The notes under the pieces are model-generated. The model searched no databases and was not told the origin of the DNA. It worked only from the letters and a program-made list of their open reading frames with translations. Source: Clostridium sulfidigenes (GTDB taxonomy: Bacteria > Bacillota > Clostridia > Clostridiales > Clostridiaceae). Taken from it: 64,000 bases of DNA. Below are positions 8,894 through 19,534 of the stretch, one piece after another. Every line of letters begins with the position of its first letter. Positions within the stretch are counted from its first letter, which is position 1. The stretch covers positions 1-64,000 of the forward strand of contig NZ_JPMD01000024.1 in NCBI RefSeq assembly GCF_000732635.1, written 5' to 3'. Made by a program: the position numbers and the translations under genes.

Positions 8894-9052
8894 TGCTTTA
8901 GGGCAATATAAATAAGAATTTGTTAGAATAGTCCTTAGTATAATAATCCAAGAATTAAGAAATAACTAAGAATAATATATTTATTTTTAGTTATAAGTCT
9001 TTGATTTAATAAGGGTTAAGAGGAAAACTAAGGAAAGGAAGCTTGTTAACAT

Positions 9053-10534
9053 ATGAGTACTATAGTATGTGATTGCGTAAATATAAAGAGAAATTTAAGC
9101 ATGTTAACGGATTTTTACCAATTGACTATGGGTAATGGATATCTAAAGAAGGGGATGAAGGATAGAATAGCATATTTTGATATGTTTTTTAGAAAAATCC
9201 CTGATGATGGGGGATATGTAATAATTGCTGGATTAGAACAATTTATAGAGTATATAAATACTTTAAGTTTTACTGAAGAAGACATAAGCTTTTTAAGGGA
9301 AAGAGGAATATTTTCTGAAGATTTTTTGGCGTATTTAAGAGAGTTTAAATTTCAATGTGATATATGGGCCATTCCAGAGGGAACGGTGGTATTTCCAAAT
9401 GAGCCTATAATAACTGTTAGGGGGCCAATTCCTCAAGGTCAATTAATAGAAACTATGCTACTTTTAACTATAAATCATCAAAGTTTAATTGCTACTAAAG
9501 CAAGCAGAGTTGTTAGAGCATCTAAGGGGCGAAATGTTTTAGAATTTGGTTCTAGAAGAGCTCAAGGTTATGATGGAGCATTATTAGGAGCAAGAGCTGC
9601 TTATATAGGAGGTTGTTTTGGAACTGCATGTACAATGGTAGAAGAATTATATGGAATTCCATCTCTAGGAACCATGGCTCATAGTTGGATTCAAAGCTTT
9701 CATAGTGAATATGAAGCCTTCAAGGCTTATGCAGAAGTTTATCCAACTTCCAGTGTACTTCTTGTAGATACCTACAATACTCTTAAAAGTGGTATACCTA
9801 ACGCAATAAGAGTTGCTAAGGAAATATTAGAGCCTGAAGGAAATAGATTAAAGGGAATTAGGTTAGATAGTGGTGATATTGCATATCTTTCAAAGGCTGC
9901 TAGGAAAATGTTAGATGAAGCTGGCATGGAAGATTGTAAAATAACTGCATCTAATTCCTTAGATGAATACCTTATTAGTGACTTGTTACTACAGGGTGCT
10001 GAGATAGATATCTTTGGAGTAGGAGAAAATCTAATAACTTCTAAATCTAATCCTGTATTTGGAGGAGTATATAAGTTAGTAGCTATAGAAAATGAAAACA
10101 AATTAGAGTCTAAAATAAAATTAAGTGAAAATCCGGAAAAGGTAACTAATCCTGGTTTTAAAAAATTGTATAGGTTTTATCATAAGAAAACTAATAAAGC
10201 AATAGGTGACTTACTTACCTTAAGGGATGAAGTTGTAGATGAAAGTAAGCCATATATTCTTTTTCACCCTGTTCATACATGGAAGAAAACTGTTTTAACA
10301 GACTATTATGTAAAAGAATTACAAGTGAAAATCTTTGATAAAGGACAATGTGTATATTCATGTCCTAGTATTCAAGAAATTAGAGAGTATTGCAAAGGAC
10401 AGGTTGAAACCCTCTGGGAGGAGTCTTTGAGGCTTAAAAATCCTCACAAGTACTATGTAGATTTATCTGAAGAACTATGGACACTAAAATATGATTTAAT
10501 TAATAAATATTCCAATGAAGAAAGTAATCCTTAG
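9053..10534 (+). CDS. pncB: nicotinate phosphoribosyltransferase
   Basis: The 493-residue enzyme converts nicotinate and PRPP to nicotinate mononucleotide in NAD salvage (Preiss-Handler route). The N-terminal LTDFYQLTMGNGYLKKG, the central EFGSRRAQGYDGALLGARAAYIGG with GTMAHSW, and IRLDSGDIAYLSK are hallmark regions of the family. The length is typical of the Gram-positive form. The start follows a GGAAAGGAAG-type site a little far from the ATG. It stands alone, with a terminator hairpin after it. Confidence 0.95.
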   Translation: MSTIVCDCVNIKRNLSMLTDFYQLTMGNGYLKKGMKDRIAYFDMFFRKIPDDGGYVIIAGLEQFIEYINTLSFTEEDISFLRERGIFSEDFLAYLREFKFQCDIWAIPEGTVVFPNEPIITVRGPIPQGQLIETMLLLTINHQSLIATKASRVVRASKGRNVLEFGSRRAQGYDGALLGARAAYIGGCFGTACTMVEELYGIPSLGTMAHSWIQSFHSEYEAFKAYAEVYPTSSVLLVDTYNTLKSGIPNAIRVAKEILEPEGNRLKGIRLDSGDIAYLSKAARKMLDEAGMEDCKITASNSLDEYLISDLLLQGAEIDIFGVGENLITSKSNPVFGGVYKLVAIENENKLESKIKLSENPEKVTNPGFKKLYRFYHKKTNKAIGDLLTLRDEVVDESKPYILFHPVHTWKKTVLTDYYVKELQVKIFDKGQCVYSCPSIQEIREYCKGQVETLWEESLRLKNPHKYYVDLSEELWTLKYDLINKYSNEESNP

Positions 10535-10563
10535 AAAGCGTTAATTATTAATATATAAATATA

Positions 10564-10601
10564 AAAATGACTATATGATATGAATGTCACATAGTCATTT
10601 T
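10564..10601. terminator. terminator hairpin between convergent genes
   Basis: An 11-bp stem AAAATGACTAT (10564-10574) with ATAGTCATTTT (10591-10601). The A-run on one side and T-run on the other allow use on both strands, after pncB and after the small minus-strand gene. Confidence 0.75.
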
Positions 10602-10611
10602 ATGGCTTCAT

Positions 10612-10917
10612 TTATTTATTCATTAAAGGTAAGCTATTTAGATTTACAGAGTCTTTTCTATCACTAAGATTACTTAGGGTTTCATGACCTTTCTCTGTTT
10701 TACCTAATGAATCTATTAGTATATTTTTAGAGTTTTGGGTTTGAATTGTATGTTGATCCTTAACCTGTTCTTCGTTGGAGAAATCATCATTAATTTTTAT
10801 ATGATCTAGATCTTTATTTAAAGTAGTTACATAGTCTAAATCATCATCCATAGAAGAAATAATATCTTTTGGCTTAAATAGAATTTCTTCAAAGTTATTG
10901 TTATATTTGCTATTCAT
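10612..10917 (-). CDS. hypothetical hydrophilic protein
   Basis: I do not recognise this 101-residue protein. It is acidic and rich in Asn, Asp and Ser, has no hydrophobic segment, and is probably disordered or loosely folded in the cytoplasm. Its ATG has a good AAGGAGG ribosome binding site, and it lies only 22 bp downstream of the short-chain dehydrogenase gene, so the two are probably co-transcribed. A true coding role is supported by the ribosome binding site and position, not by homology. Confidence 0.55.
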   Translation of the reverse strand: MNSKYNNNFEEILFKPKDIISSMDDDLDYVTTLNKDLDHIKINDDFSNEEQVKDQHTIQTQNSKNILIDSLGKTEKGHETLSNLSDRKDSVNLNSLPLMNK

Positions 10918-10939
10918 TATGAGCCTCCTTATAATATAA

Positions 10940-11731
10940 TTAGTTTTTTAATATGTTTTTAGCTTTTACAGCACATCCCTGAACACAAGGAGCTATGTAT
11001 CTAAATTTAGGGTGAGGTTCTTCTGTAGCAGCTACATATTTCATAACTATGCTATCCAAATTAGATGATTCAGTTAGTTTAAAGTATAGATATTGTTTCC
11101 TCTGTAATTTATTTATTTTATTTTTAAAGTATGAGTTTACCTTCATCCAATTAAACTGTTTACTTATATTTAATTGATTGAAACCTGTAGCATAGGAACC
11201 AGGTTCAATTAAGATTACAGGAATATTCACTCTTGGAAGTTGCTTAAGTTCTTTATTTAAACAATACCCAATGGATTCAAGGGCAAATTTAGTAGAACAG
11301 TAGGGCGATAAAAATGGTATAGCCATGCGACCAGTTAAGGAAGATAGAAATATAATTCTTCCTTTTCTTCTTTTTATCATTCCTTTTAAAACAATCTGAG
11401 TCAATTCTATAGGACAAAACACATTGGTTTCAAAAGTAGCTCTAAATCTGTTTACATCTATCTCAGCTACGGAGCCAGAATCTCCTATGGCAGCATTATT
11501 TATTAGTACGTCTATAGGTAAGTCTCTTACTTTTTCTCTATCCTCTTTACACAATACATCTAACTTAAAGCTTTCAATGGGAAGTTTCCATTTTCTATTT
11601 AACATATTTAATTTGTATGCCTGTTCATCGGTATGAGTGGTTGCATAAACATAGTGACCTCTACTGGCCAAGGTTATAGCTGCTTTACGTCCAAGACCAG
11701 AACCACAACCAGTTATTAATATGTGTTTCAA
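10940..11731 (-). CDS. SDR family oxidoreductase
   Basis: The 263-residue classical short-chain dehydrogenase has the NAD(P)-binding TGCGSGLGR motif near residues 6-14, the NNAAIG motif near 83, and the catalytic YCSTK tetrad segment (Tyr-x-x-x-Lys). The best start is the TTG at 11731, six bases after AGAGGTG; a GTG three codons earlier overlaps that site. Family members reduce or oxidise a range of alcohols and ketones and the substrate cannot be read here. A small hydrophilic protein follows on the same transcript. Confidence 0.88.
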   Translation of the reverse strand: MKHILITGCGSGLGRKAAITLASRGHYVYATTHTDEQAYKLNMLNRKWKLPIESFKLDVLCKEDREKVRDLPIDVLINNAAIGDSGSVAEIDVNRFRATFETNVFCPIELTQIVLKGMIKRRKGRIIFLSSLTGRMAIPFLSPYCSTKFALESIGYCLNKELKQLPRVNIPVILIEPGSYATGFNQLNISKQFNWMKVNSYFKNKINKLQRKQYLYFKLTESSNLDSIVMKYVAATEEPHPKFRYIAPCVQGCAVKAKNILKN

Positions 11732-11840
11732 TATTATCACCTCTAGGTTAGTATGTGTTTTATTTCACTTATAATTCTTCTTATACAAATAATGACTTAT
11801 GGAAAATTATCCATAAGCCATTAATCAATAATAGATTGTC

Positions 11841-13304
11841 TTATTTTAAAAAGTTTTTAATAGCATTTATAGCAACTTCTCTATCATCAAAATGAAATTT
11901 TCTTTTACCTATAATTTGATAGTCTTCATGACCTTTTCCAGCAATTATAAGCAAATCATCATCTTTTAGTATTTTTAATCCTTTTTCTATAGCATTTTTT
12001 CTATTAATAATTTTTTCATAAGGAGTCATTGTAGATAACATTCCTAATTCTATATCATCGATGATTAATCTTGGATTTTCAGTTCTAGGATTATCAGAAG
12101 TAATTATACAATAATCTGATAAAGAGCCAGCTATTTTACCCATAATTCCACGCTTGGTTGTATCTCTATCTCCGCCACAACCAAAGACGGTAATAATTCG
12201 TCCACAGGTTATTTCTCTTGCCATAATGAGGAGTTTCTCCAAAGCATCTGGAGTATGAGCATAATCTACTATTATATTTTTATTTAAGTTGTTTTTTATC
12301 AATTCAATTCTACCAGGAACAGGGTTAATATTGGGGAGTAGTGTTATAATGTTCTCAATGCTCATTCCTAAGGAATAGCATGCAGCTACTGTAGCTAATA
12401 TATTGTATACGGTAAATTTACCGGGAATTTTTACATTAACTTCATTACAAGTTTTTTTAAAATTCACTTTAAAACTAATATAATTCCTTCTATACATTAC
12501 ATCAGTAGCTTGAATATCAGCTGAATTTTCTATTCCATAAGTTAGTATTTTACATGGCACTTCTTTTATTATTTCTTTTGAAACATTGTCATCAATATTA
12601 ATAATTCCTAATTTGCATTTATAAAATAACTTCATTTTTTCTCTTTTATATGCTTCCATGGTACCATGTTCATCTAAATGATCTTGAGATAAGTTGGTAA
12701 ATATTCCTATATCAAAATCACAAAAATCTACTCTGTGTTTTGCTAGAGCAGAAGAAGTAACTTCCATAATGACACTGTTGGCATTATTATCTTTAAATTC
12801 TCTAAAGGCTTTTTGAAGTTCCAAAGCTTCAGGAGTAGTTGGAGTAGTTTTGCTAATATTTACTTTTTGATTGGTAAGTTTGAATCCTAAGGTGCCGATG
12901 ACACCTACAGTTTTTCCAGTGGATTCTAATACATCTTTAATATAATGTGTAATTGTAGTTTTCCCATTTGTTCCTGTTACTCCTACAAGTTCTATTCCTT
13001 TTGAGGGCTCCTTATAAAATATATTACATATATTAGCCAAAGAAATTCTAGTATCTTTCACTTTTATCATAACTATATCATTATTTGAATAAATAATATC
13101 TTTCTCTACTAATATGGCAATAGCACCATTTTCAACTGCTTCATCGATAAGATTATGACTATCAATATTATTACCATTTATACATATAAATAAGGAGTTT
13201 GGCTTTATCTCTCTAGAATCATAACTCACGTTTTCGATGTTTATATCCACATATCCATTTATTAAGGTGTAACTAATTTGATTAAGCAATTTATATAACT
13301 TCAT
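11841..13304 (-). CDS. murE: UDP-N-acetylmuramoyl-L-alanyl-D-glutamate--2,6-diaminopimelate ligase
   Basis: The 487-residue Mur ligase adds the third residue to the peptidoglycan stem peptide. The ATP-binding GVTGTNGKTT stretch is near residues 112-121 and the substrate-specificity motif DNPRTENP marks meso-diaminopimelate, not lysine, as the amino acid. DYAHTPDALE is also present. The ATG follows GGAGG. It is a single gene here, outside the usual dcw cluster, which is common for some clostridia. Its position near alr and ddl fits a cell-wall precursor neighbourhood. Confidence 0.95.
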   Translation of the reverse strand: MKLYKLLNQISYTLINGYVDINIENVSYDSREIKPNSLFICINGNNIDSHNLIDEAVENGAIAILVEKDIIYSNNDIVMIKVKDTRISLANICNIFYKEPSKGIELVGVTGTNGKTTITHYIKDVLESTGKTVGVIGTLGFKLTNQKVNISKTTPTTPEALELQKAFREFKDNNANSVIMEVTSSALAKHRVDFCDFDIGIFTNLSQDHLDEHGTMEAYKREKMKLFYKCKLGIINIDDNVSKEIIKEVPCKILTYGIENSADIQATDVMYRRNYISFKVNFKKTCNEVNVKIPGKFTVYNILATVAACYSLGMSIENIITLLPNINPVPGRIELIKNNLNKNIIVDYAHTPDALEKLLIMAREITCGRIITVFGCGGDRDTTKRGIMGKIAGSLSDYCIITSDNPRTENPRLIIDDIELGMLSTMTPYEKIINRKNAIEKGLKILKDDDLLIIAGKGHEDYQIIGKRKFHFDDREVAINAIKNFLK

Positions 13305-13433
13305 AATTATTCCTCCGCAATTAAATAAACTCGTATATTCTTATTATACGGAGTAGATTTCCTATAAATAGTGTTTATATTGCTTAAAATAATGCAAAAA
13401 GTGCTTATTAAAAAATGATTTAGTGTTAAATAA

Positions 13434-14294
13434 TTATTCATTTGATAAAGTTACAACTACTAATTCAGGGCGATTAAATATTCTTTGAGGAGCTAGACTG
13501 TTACCAAGTCCTCTACTAATTACTAAAGATGTAGAATTTAATCTGTGGATTCCATTAGTATATTGAGGAAAAAAGCCTTGATCTGGAGCTATAATTCCCC
13601 CTAAAAATGGAAGGCGAATTTGTCCACCATGGGCATGACCAGAAAATACTAAATCTATATTTTCTTTGGCATAAAGTGTAATTAACTCGGGTCTATGAGA
13701 AAGGAGAATAGTAAAATTATTTTTACTTTTAGTTTTTAAGTTTCTCAATATTTCATCAAAGCTAAAAGGAGAGTTAGGGTACTCGTAATTATCTATAGGA
13801 TTAAAGCATATGTCTGCTAGTCCTAAAAGAGAAATAGTAACACCATTTAACTGTATATTTTTATAAGTGTTATCCATATTTATGACACCATACTCTTCAA
13901 AGATGATTTTTAATTCTTCATATAAATCTGATCTTGATTCATGATTTCCAGATACATAGTATACGGGAGCTATATCTACAGCTGATTTAATGTAGGAAGT
14001 AGCTATATTCATATTATCTTTATTTGTTCTTCGGCTATCAATTAAATCACCAGTAATTACAATTATATCCGGGTTAATTTCTTTAGTTAAGGATATTAGA
14101 TTTTTTTGATTAGCTCCAAATTCTTTATTATGTAAATCTGAAATTTGAAGAATTTTATAACCATTAAAACCACTAGGAATTTTTGAGTTTACGTAATCTA
14201 TATTAGTTACAACTATATTATTATTTTGCCAATAACAGAAAGTTATAATAAATATTAGTAAAATCATTACAATTATTAATTTTTTTATATTCAT
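13434..14294 (-). CDS. membrane-anchored metallophosphoesterase (YkuE/YaeI-like)
   Basis: The protein of about 286 residues has an N-terminal membrane anchor (roughly residues 4-20) and a calcineurin-like phosphoesterase domain with the ligand motifs ISDLHN, TGDLID, GNHES and SGHAHGGQ, in that order. Relatives such as YkuE of Bacillus and YaeI are cell-surface or membrane-bound phosphodiesterases. The start is the ATG at 14294, close after AAGGATG; upstream in-frame starts have no ribosome binding site. Substrate unknown. Confidence 0.88.
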   Translation of the reverse strand: MNIKKLIIVMILLIFIITFCYWQNNNIVVTNIDYVNSKIPSGFNGYKILQISDLHNKEFGANQKNLISLTKEINPDIIVITGDLIDSRRTNKDNMNIATSYIKSAVDIAPVYYVSGNHESRSDLYEELKIIFEEYGVINMDNTYKNIQLNGVTISLLGLADICFNPIDNYEYPNSPFSFDEILRNLKTKSKNNFTILLSHRPELITLYAKENIDLVFSGHAHGGQIRLPFLGGIIAPDQGFFPQYTNGIHRLNSTSLVISRGLGNSLAPQRIFNRPELVVVTLSNE

Positions 14295-14532
14295 ATTACA
14301 CATCCTTATAATAATTATTAGCATGCTCTATTATATAAAATAGCAATTTTTAAACTAATTCATTTATAGTATACACAAATAAATTTCTTTACTAAAGACA
14401 AATGCACAATATTTAACATATATGTAATAAGTGCAAAATCATAATAAGAACCCCTTTCATAAGTCTATTTAGCCTTTATTGATATTTCTATGGCAAAGTG
14501 ATAGAATATGAAAAAATGGAGGTAGTATTATT

Positions 14533-15558
14533 ATGTATAGCTTTAAAAATGACTATAGTGAAGGAGCGCATCCAAGAATAATAGAGGCATTAATCAAGTG
14601 TAATATGGAGCAGAGTGAAGGTTATGGAGAAGATATATTTACAGCAAGAGCTATTAAGTTAATTAAGGAAAAAATAAGAAGAGAAGATGTAGATGTTCAT
14701 CTTTTAGTTGGAGGAACCCAAACTAATCTTACTGCTTTATCAGCCTTCTTAAGACCTCATGAAGCGGTAATTGCAGCAGATACTGGTCACGTGCTAGTTC
14801 ATGAAACTGGAGCCATTGAGGCTACAGGGCATAAGGTTATTTCTGTAGACGTGGAAGATGGAAAATTAACCAGAAAAAATATAGAAGCTGTAATAGAAGA
14901 GCACACTGATGAACATATGGTAAAGCCAAAACTTGTATATATTTCTAACTCTACAGAAATAGGAACAATATATAAAAGGGAAGAGGTAGAAGCGTTAAGT
15001 GAAGTGTGTAAAAAACACGATTTATATCTCTATGTTGATGGTGCACGATTAGGCTCTGCACTATGTTCTAATGAAAACAATATGAAAATCTATGAATTGG
15101 CTCAATTAGTAGATGCCTTTTACATAGGTGGAACCAAAGGAGGAGCTTTAATAGGAGAAGCTCTTGTAATATGCAGAGATACTTTAAAAAAGGATTTCAG
15201 ATACCATATTAAACAAAAGGGAGCTCTACTTGCAAAGGGAAGAATACTAGGAATTCAATTTGAAGAATTATTTAAGGATAATCTATATTTTGATTTAGCA
15301 ACTCACGCTAATAATATGGCACAAATTCTTAAAAAGGGCATTGTAGATGCTGGTTACAGTTTTATGATAAATTCATCTAGTAATCAAGTCTTTCCTATAC
15401 TTCCTAATAAATTAATTAATAGTCTTGAAAAAAAGTACTTATTTTTGATTTGGGAAAAAATTGATAAAGAGAATTCAGCTATTCGTCTTGTCACATCTTG
15501 GGCAACAAATGAGGAAAAAGTATTGGAGTTTATAGCTGATGTGAAATTATATAATTAA
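14533..15558 (+). CDS. ltaE: low-specificity L-threonine aldolase (beta-eliminating lyase family)
   Basis: The 341-residue fold-type I PLP enzyme has FKNDYSEGAHPRI at the N-terminus, GGTQTNLTAL, the DGARLGSAL aspartate and the PLP lysine in YIGGTKGGAL. It should split L-threonine or allo-threonine to glycine and acetaldehyde. The ATG follows GGAGGT. It stands alone, with a terminator (15564-15607) directly after it. Close relatives in the same family act on phenylserine or other beta-hydroxy amino acids, so exact substrate range is open. Confidence 0.88.
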   Translation: MYSFKNDYSEGAHPRIIEALIKCNMEQSEGYGEDIFTARAIKLIKEKIRREDVDVHLLVGGTQTNLTALSAFLRPHEAVIAADTGHVLVHETGAIEATGHKVISVDVEDGKLTRKNIEAVIEEHTDEHMVKPKLVYISNSTEIGTIYKREEVEALSEVCKKHDLYLYVDGARLGSALCSNENNMKIYELAQLVDAFYIGGTKGGALIGEALVICRDTLKKDFRYHIKQKGALLAKGRILGIQFEELFKDNLYFDLATHANNMAQILKKGIVDAGYSFMINSSSNQVFPILPNKLINSLEKKYLFLIWEKIDKENSAIRLVTSWATNEEKVLEFIADVKLYN

Positions 15559-15563
15559 TGTAT

Positions 15564-15607
15564 AAAAAGATAGAAAACTAGATTTAACTAGTCAATTCTG
15601 TCTTTTT
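15564..15607 (+). terminator. terminator after threonine aldolase
   Basis: A long imperfect hairpin: AAAAAGATAGAA (15564-15575) with TTCTGTCTTTTT (15596-15607), and an inner ACTAG/CTAGT stem. The 3' arm ends in a T-run. Confidence 0.75.
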
Positions 15608-15746
15608 AATTTTATAACAATATAAGTATTAGGTAGATAGTTTGAAGTTGACTAAAAAAGTAAGAATATTATGCAAAATTATGATACAATTATTACATAC
15701 AACACTAAGTATGTTGTATAAATGTAATAAAATTCATAAAAAGGTA

Positions 15747-15777
15747 TTGACAGTTACCTTACGTAACCTTCTATTAT
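15747..15777 (+). promoter_or_regulatory. MerR-type promoter with 19-bp spacer
   Basis: A perfect -35 TTGACA (15747-15752) is separated by exactly 19 bp from a TATTAT -10 (15772-15777). The spacer holds an 8-bp palindrome TTACGTAA. An over-long spacer with central dyad is the signature of promoters twisted open by MerR-family activators. The site lies just upstream of a MerR-domain gene, so autoregulation is likely. Confidence 0.75.
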
Positions 15778-15820
15778 ATTAATATAGGGTAAGGTATACG
15801 ATTGCTTTGGAGGGATAAAT

Positions 15821-17012
15821 ATGAATAGTGATGAATTTTATACCACTGGGGAATTTGCAAAGAAAGCAGGAGTTACCATTAGAACTATTAGATATTATGA
15901 TAGCAAAGGAATTCTTAAGCCATCATATACTAATAACCTAGGATATAGATATTACTCTGATGAAGATTTTATAAAATTAAAAAAAAATCTTAGCTTTAAA
16001 GTACTTGGGATTATCCTTAGATGAAATTATAAGCACAGAAAATTGCGATTATAAGAAAGAAGATATGATGAATTCTCTGAAACTTCAGAAAAGTATTATT
16101 AAAAATAAGATGAATAATATGAAGGTAGTATTAAATGCTATAGAAACAGCTGAATTTAGTATGAATGAGAACTCTAATATGAAATGGGAAGAGGCTATTG
16201 ATGTAATAAAATCTTTAGAGAGTGAGAAGGAATTACTGCAACGTAGTAGAGATGCATCTAATTTAAATGAAGGCGTGAAGTTAATGGATAGATTCTCAAC
16301 AAATAGGTATGGTTGGTATCCATGGGTATTTGATAATATGAAAATCAAAAAGAAGGATAAGGTTTTAGAAATAGGTTGTGGTAATGGAGTTCTATGGGCT
16401 AAAAATATGGACAATCTACATGAGAGTATAGAGGTTACTCTAACAGAGATATGTGAAGATATGATAAATGAAGCAAAGTTAAATTTACGAGATAATTCTA
16501 AAAGGTTTAATTTTATAATAACTGATTTAACCTCATTACCCTTTGATGATAATAGTTTTGATGTAGTAATTGCTAATCATATATTATTTTTTATGAAAGA
16601 TATAGATTTAGCTCTGGCTGAGATAAAAAGAGTTATTAAACCTAATGGAGTAGTATACTGTTCTACTATTGGAAGTAATCATTTAAGGGAGTTACAAGAA
16701 TTAATGTTAAGCTTTAGTAGTAATATACGCATATATGAAGATAAGTTATCTTGTAAATTTGGATTAGAGAATGGGGAAAAAATACTTAGTAAGTATTTTA
16801 ATACAGTAGAGAAAGTTTTGTATGATGATAAGCTTATAGTTAATGACACCAATAATATATTAGAATATATCTATTCTATACCTGGAAATATATTAGACAT
16901 TATTGATTCTAAGAAAAAAGAATTTGAAGGTTATATAAAAAAAATAATTGATAAAAATGGAGAAATTTTTATAACCAATAGTTTAGGTTTGTTCAAGGCT
17001 GAAAATAAATAG
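15821..17012 (+). pseudogene. MerR family regulator fused to SAM-dependent methyltransferase, frameshifted
   Basis: The gene joins a MerR winged-helix domain (YTTGEFAKKAGVTIRTIRYYD) to a class I methyltransferase (KVLEIGCGNG, then LTSLPFDDNSFDVVIANH). The reading frame breaks at a nine-A run (15979-15987). With eight A the text reads KLKKILALKYLGLSLDEII, the expected end of a MerR DNA-binding domain, and the whole becomes about 396 residues. Proteins with this MerR-methyltransferase layout occur in clostridia. It likely senses a small molecule or modifies one, and controls its own promoter (19-bp spacer upstream). The ATG follows GGAGGGA. Frameshift may be a sequencing artefact. Confidence 0.8.
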
Positions 17013-17100
17013 GGTGTAAACTTTTACTTGTGTAAAACAATATTACATAATTTAATTTATTACTTAGGTTATGGGATATTGATATTATAAATAAAAAATT

Positions 17101-17130
17101 GTTAATTTAAATAAAGTATTTTTAATTAAC
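17101..17130 (+). promoter_or_regulatory. inverted repeat upstream of arcA
   Basis: The 30-bp element starts GTTAATT and ends AATTAAC, with partly matching arms, 28 bp ahead of arcA. It could be an operator (an arginine repressor site is one thought) or the stem of a leader hairpin. It does not match a consensus I can name with confidence. Confidence 0.35.
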
Positions 17131-17158
17131 AAAATGTTGTATAAGAAAGGAAAGAATT

Positions 17159-18373
17159 ATGGGAATAAATGTTACAAGCGAAATTAAACCATTAAAAAAA
17201 GTCTTGTTGCATAGGCCTGGTGCAGAAATTGAGAATTTAACACCGGAATATCTGGAGAGATTATTATTTGATGATATTCCTTATTTAAAAGTAGCACAGG
17301 AAGAACATGATGCCTTTGCACAGGTTTTAAGAGACAATGGAGTAGAAGTTGTATATTTACATGAATTGGCAGCAAAAGTAATGGAAGACCCAGATGTTAA
17401 AGATGAATTTATTAAAATGTTTATAAAAGAAGCTAAAGTAGAGAGTGAACAAGTTAAAGAAGAATTATATAACTATTTAATTAGTTTTAATTGCAATGAA
17501 GAGTTAATTAGAAAGACTATGGCTGGAATTAGTAAGTCAGAATTGAAGAAAGCAAAAGCAAGGCATTTAGAGGATTTTTTAAATGAGGCATATCCATTTA
17601 TTACAGATCCAATGCCAAATCTTTATTTTACGAGAGATCCCTTTGCATCCATTGGAAATTCAATAAGCTTAAATAGGATGTATTCTGAAACAAGAAATAG
17701 GGAAACTATATATGCACACTTTATATTTAAATATCATACTGATTTTAAGGGAACTAATAGGCTTTATGACAGGGATTTTGATTATAATATAGAGGGGGGA
17801 GATATTCTTAATATATCTGAAAAGGTTCTTGCAATTGGAATATCTCAAAGGACAGCTCCACAGGCAATTGAAAAAATTTCAGAGAGAATATTCTTTGAAA
17901 CACCAGATAGCAAAATTGAAACTGTATTAGCATTTAAAATACCAAAGACTAGAGCATATATGCACCTAGATACAGTATTTACTCAAGTTGATTATGATAA
18001 ATTCACTATTCACCCACAAATAGAAGGACCTCTTGAAATATTTGAATTAACTAAAGGGGAAAATGGAAAAGTGAAAATTACTAAGGAAAGTATGACATTA
18101 CAAGAGGTATTGTCAAAATATTTAGAATGTGATGTAAAGTTAATTCGATGTGGTGGAGGAGATTATGTAATTTCACAAAGAGAGCAATGGAATGATGGCT
18201 CTAATACTTTATGTATAAGACCAGGTGAAGTTATTGTATATTCAAGGAATTATGTAACTAACAAGATATTGGAAGAGTATGGAATAAAAACTCATGTTAT
18301 ACCATCATCCGAATTATCAAGGGGACGTGGAGGCCCTAGATGTATGTCTATGCCTTTGATTCGTGAGGTTTAA
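17159..18373 (+). CDS. arcA: arginine deiminase
   Basis: The 404-residue enzyme hydrolyses arginine to citrulline and ammonia, first step of the deiminase pathway that yields ATP and raises pH. Seen are [10 protein letters not shown] (residues 157-166), the MHLDTVF histidine-aspartate segment, CGGGD, and the catalytic cysteine Cys395 in [10 protein letters not shown]. Length is normal. It heads the arcA-arcB-arcC series; the gaps of 160 and 148 bp each contain hairpins, so differential expression within the series is possible. No arcD antiporter gene is in the window. Confidence 0.96.
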   Translation: MGINVTSEIKPLKKVLLHRPGAEIENLTPEYLERLLFDDIPYLKVAQEEHDAFAQVLRDNGVEVVYLHELAAKVMEDPDVKDEFIKMFIKEAKVESEQVKEELYNYLISFNCNEELIRKTMAGISKSELKKAKARHLEDFLNEAYPFITDPMPNLYFTRDPFASIGNSISLNRMYSETRNRETIYAHFIFKYHTDFKGTNRLYDRDFDYNIEGGDILNISEKVLAIGISQRTAPQAIEKISERIFFETPDSKIETVLAFKIPKTRAYMHLDTVFTQVDYDKFTIHPQIEGPLEIFELTKGENGKVKITKESMTLQEVLSKYLECDVKLIRCGGGDYVISQREQWNDGSNTLCIRPGEVIVYSRNYVTNKILEEYGIKTHVIPSSELSRGRGGPRCMSMPLIREV

Positions 18374-18533
18374 TGACACAAATATAACAAATATTTATTT
18401 TGTATTTTAAATTGACTAAAAATATAATATATTTGTAAAATAAAAAATCTTCTTTAAGTATCCAATGATTAAATACTGAAGAAGAATAAAATAAAATTAT
18501 ATAAAAAAACAACATATTAGGGGGAGTATAACA

Positions 18534-19529
18534 ATGGCAATTAATTTAAGAGGACGTTCATTTTTAAAATTATTAGATTTTACACCTGAGGAAATTAGAT
18601 ATTTATTAGACTTATCTAAGGACTTCAAAAATTTAAAAAGAGCTGGAGTACCTCATAAAAATTTAGAGGGAAAGAATGTTGCAATATTATTTGCTAAGGA
18701 TTCTACTAGAACAAGATGTTCTTTTGAAGTAGGAGCTATGGATTTAGGTATGGGTGTTACTTATTTAGGACCTACAGGTTCTCAAATGGGTAAAAAGGAA
18801 TCTATTGCAGATACAGCTAGAGTATTAGGTAGAATGTATGATGGTATAGAATATAGAGGTTTTGACCAAGAAATAGTTGAAGAATTAGCAGCTTATGCAG
18901 GAGTTCCAGTTTGGAATGGATTAACAACTGAATTCCATCCAACTCAAATGCTTGCAGACTTATTGACTATAGAAGAGAAGTTTGGAAGATTAAAAGGAAT
19001 TAACTTTGTATATATGGGTGATGCCAGAAATAATATGGGTAACTCTTTAATGGTTGCTTGTGCAAAAATGGGTTTAAATTTTACAGCTTGTGCACCTAAA
19101 GAATTATTCCCAGCTGAGGAGCTAGTTGAAACTTGCAAGGAAATTGCAAAGGAAAATGGATGTACTGTAACATTAACTGAAGATGTTATGGTTGGAACAA
19201 AAAATGCAGATGTTATCTACACAGATGTTTGGGTATCTATGGGAGAACCAGATGAAGTTTGGGAAGCAAGAATAAAAGAGCTAAGACCATATCAAGTAAA
19301 TAGGGCTGCTATGGAAAATGCTAAACCAGAAGCTATATTCATGCACTGTCTACCAGCATTCCACGATTTAAAAACTGTAGTAGGAAAAGAAATGGGAGAA
19401 AAATTTGGAATGACAGAAATGGAAGTTACTGATGAGGTATTTGAGTCAAAACAATCCGTAGTATTTGATGAAGCTGAAAATAGAATGCATACAATTAAAG
19501 CAGTTATGGCTGCAACTATAGGGCTATAA
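18534..19529 (+). CDS. arcB: ornithine carbamoyltransferase (catabolic)
   Basis: The 331-residue enzyme converts citrulline and phosphate to ornithine and carbamoyl phosphate when it serves the deiminase pathway. Carbamoyl-phosphate-binding STRTR is at residues 57-61 and the ornithine-side HCLPAFHD is near 272. The placement between arcA and arcC argues for the catabolic role (arcB); by sequence alone it could be called argF. The ATG follows GGGGGAG. A hairpin (about 18449-18486) lies in the gap after arcA. Confidence 0.95.
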   Translation: MAINLRGRSFLKLLDFTPEEIRYLLDLSKDFKNLKRAGVPHKNLEGKNVAILFAKDSTRTRCSFEVGAMDLGMGVTYLGPTGSQMGKKESIADTARVLGRMYDGIEYRGFDQEIVEELAAYAGVPVWNGLTTEFHPTQMLADLLTIEEKFGRLKGINFVYMGDARNNMGNSLMVACAKMGLNFTACAPKELFPAEELVETCKEIAKENGCTVTLTEDVMVGTKNADVIYTDVWVSMGEPDEVWEARIKELRPYQVNRAAMENAKPEAIFMHCLPAFHDLKTVVGKEMGEKFGMTEMEVTDEVFESKQSVVFDEAENRMHTIKAVMAATIGL

Positions 19530-19534
19530 TAATT

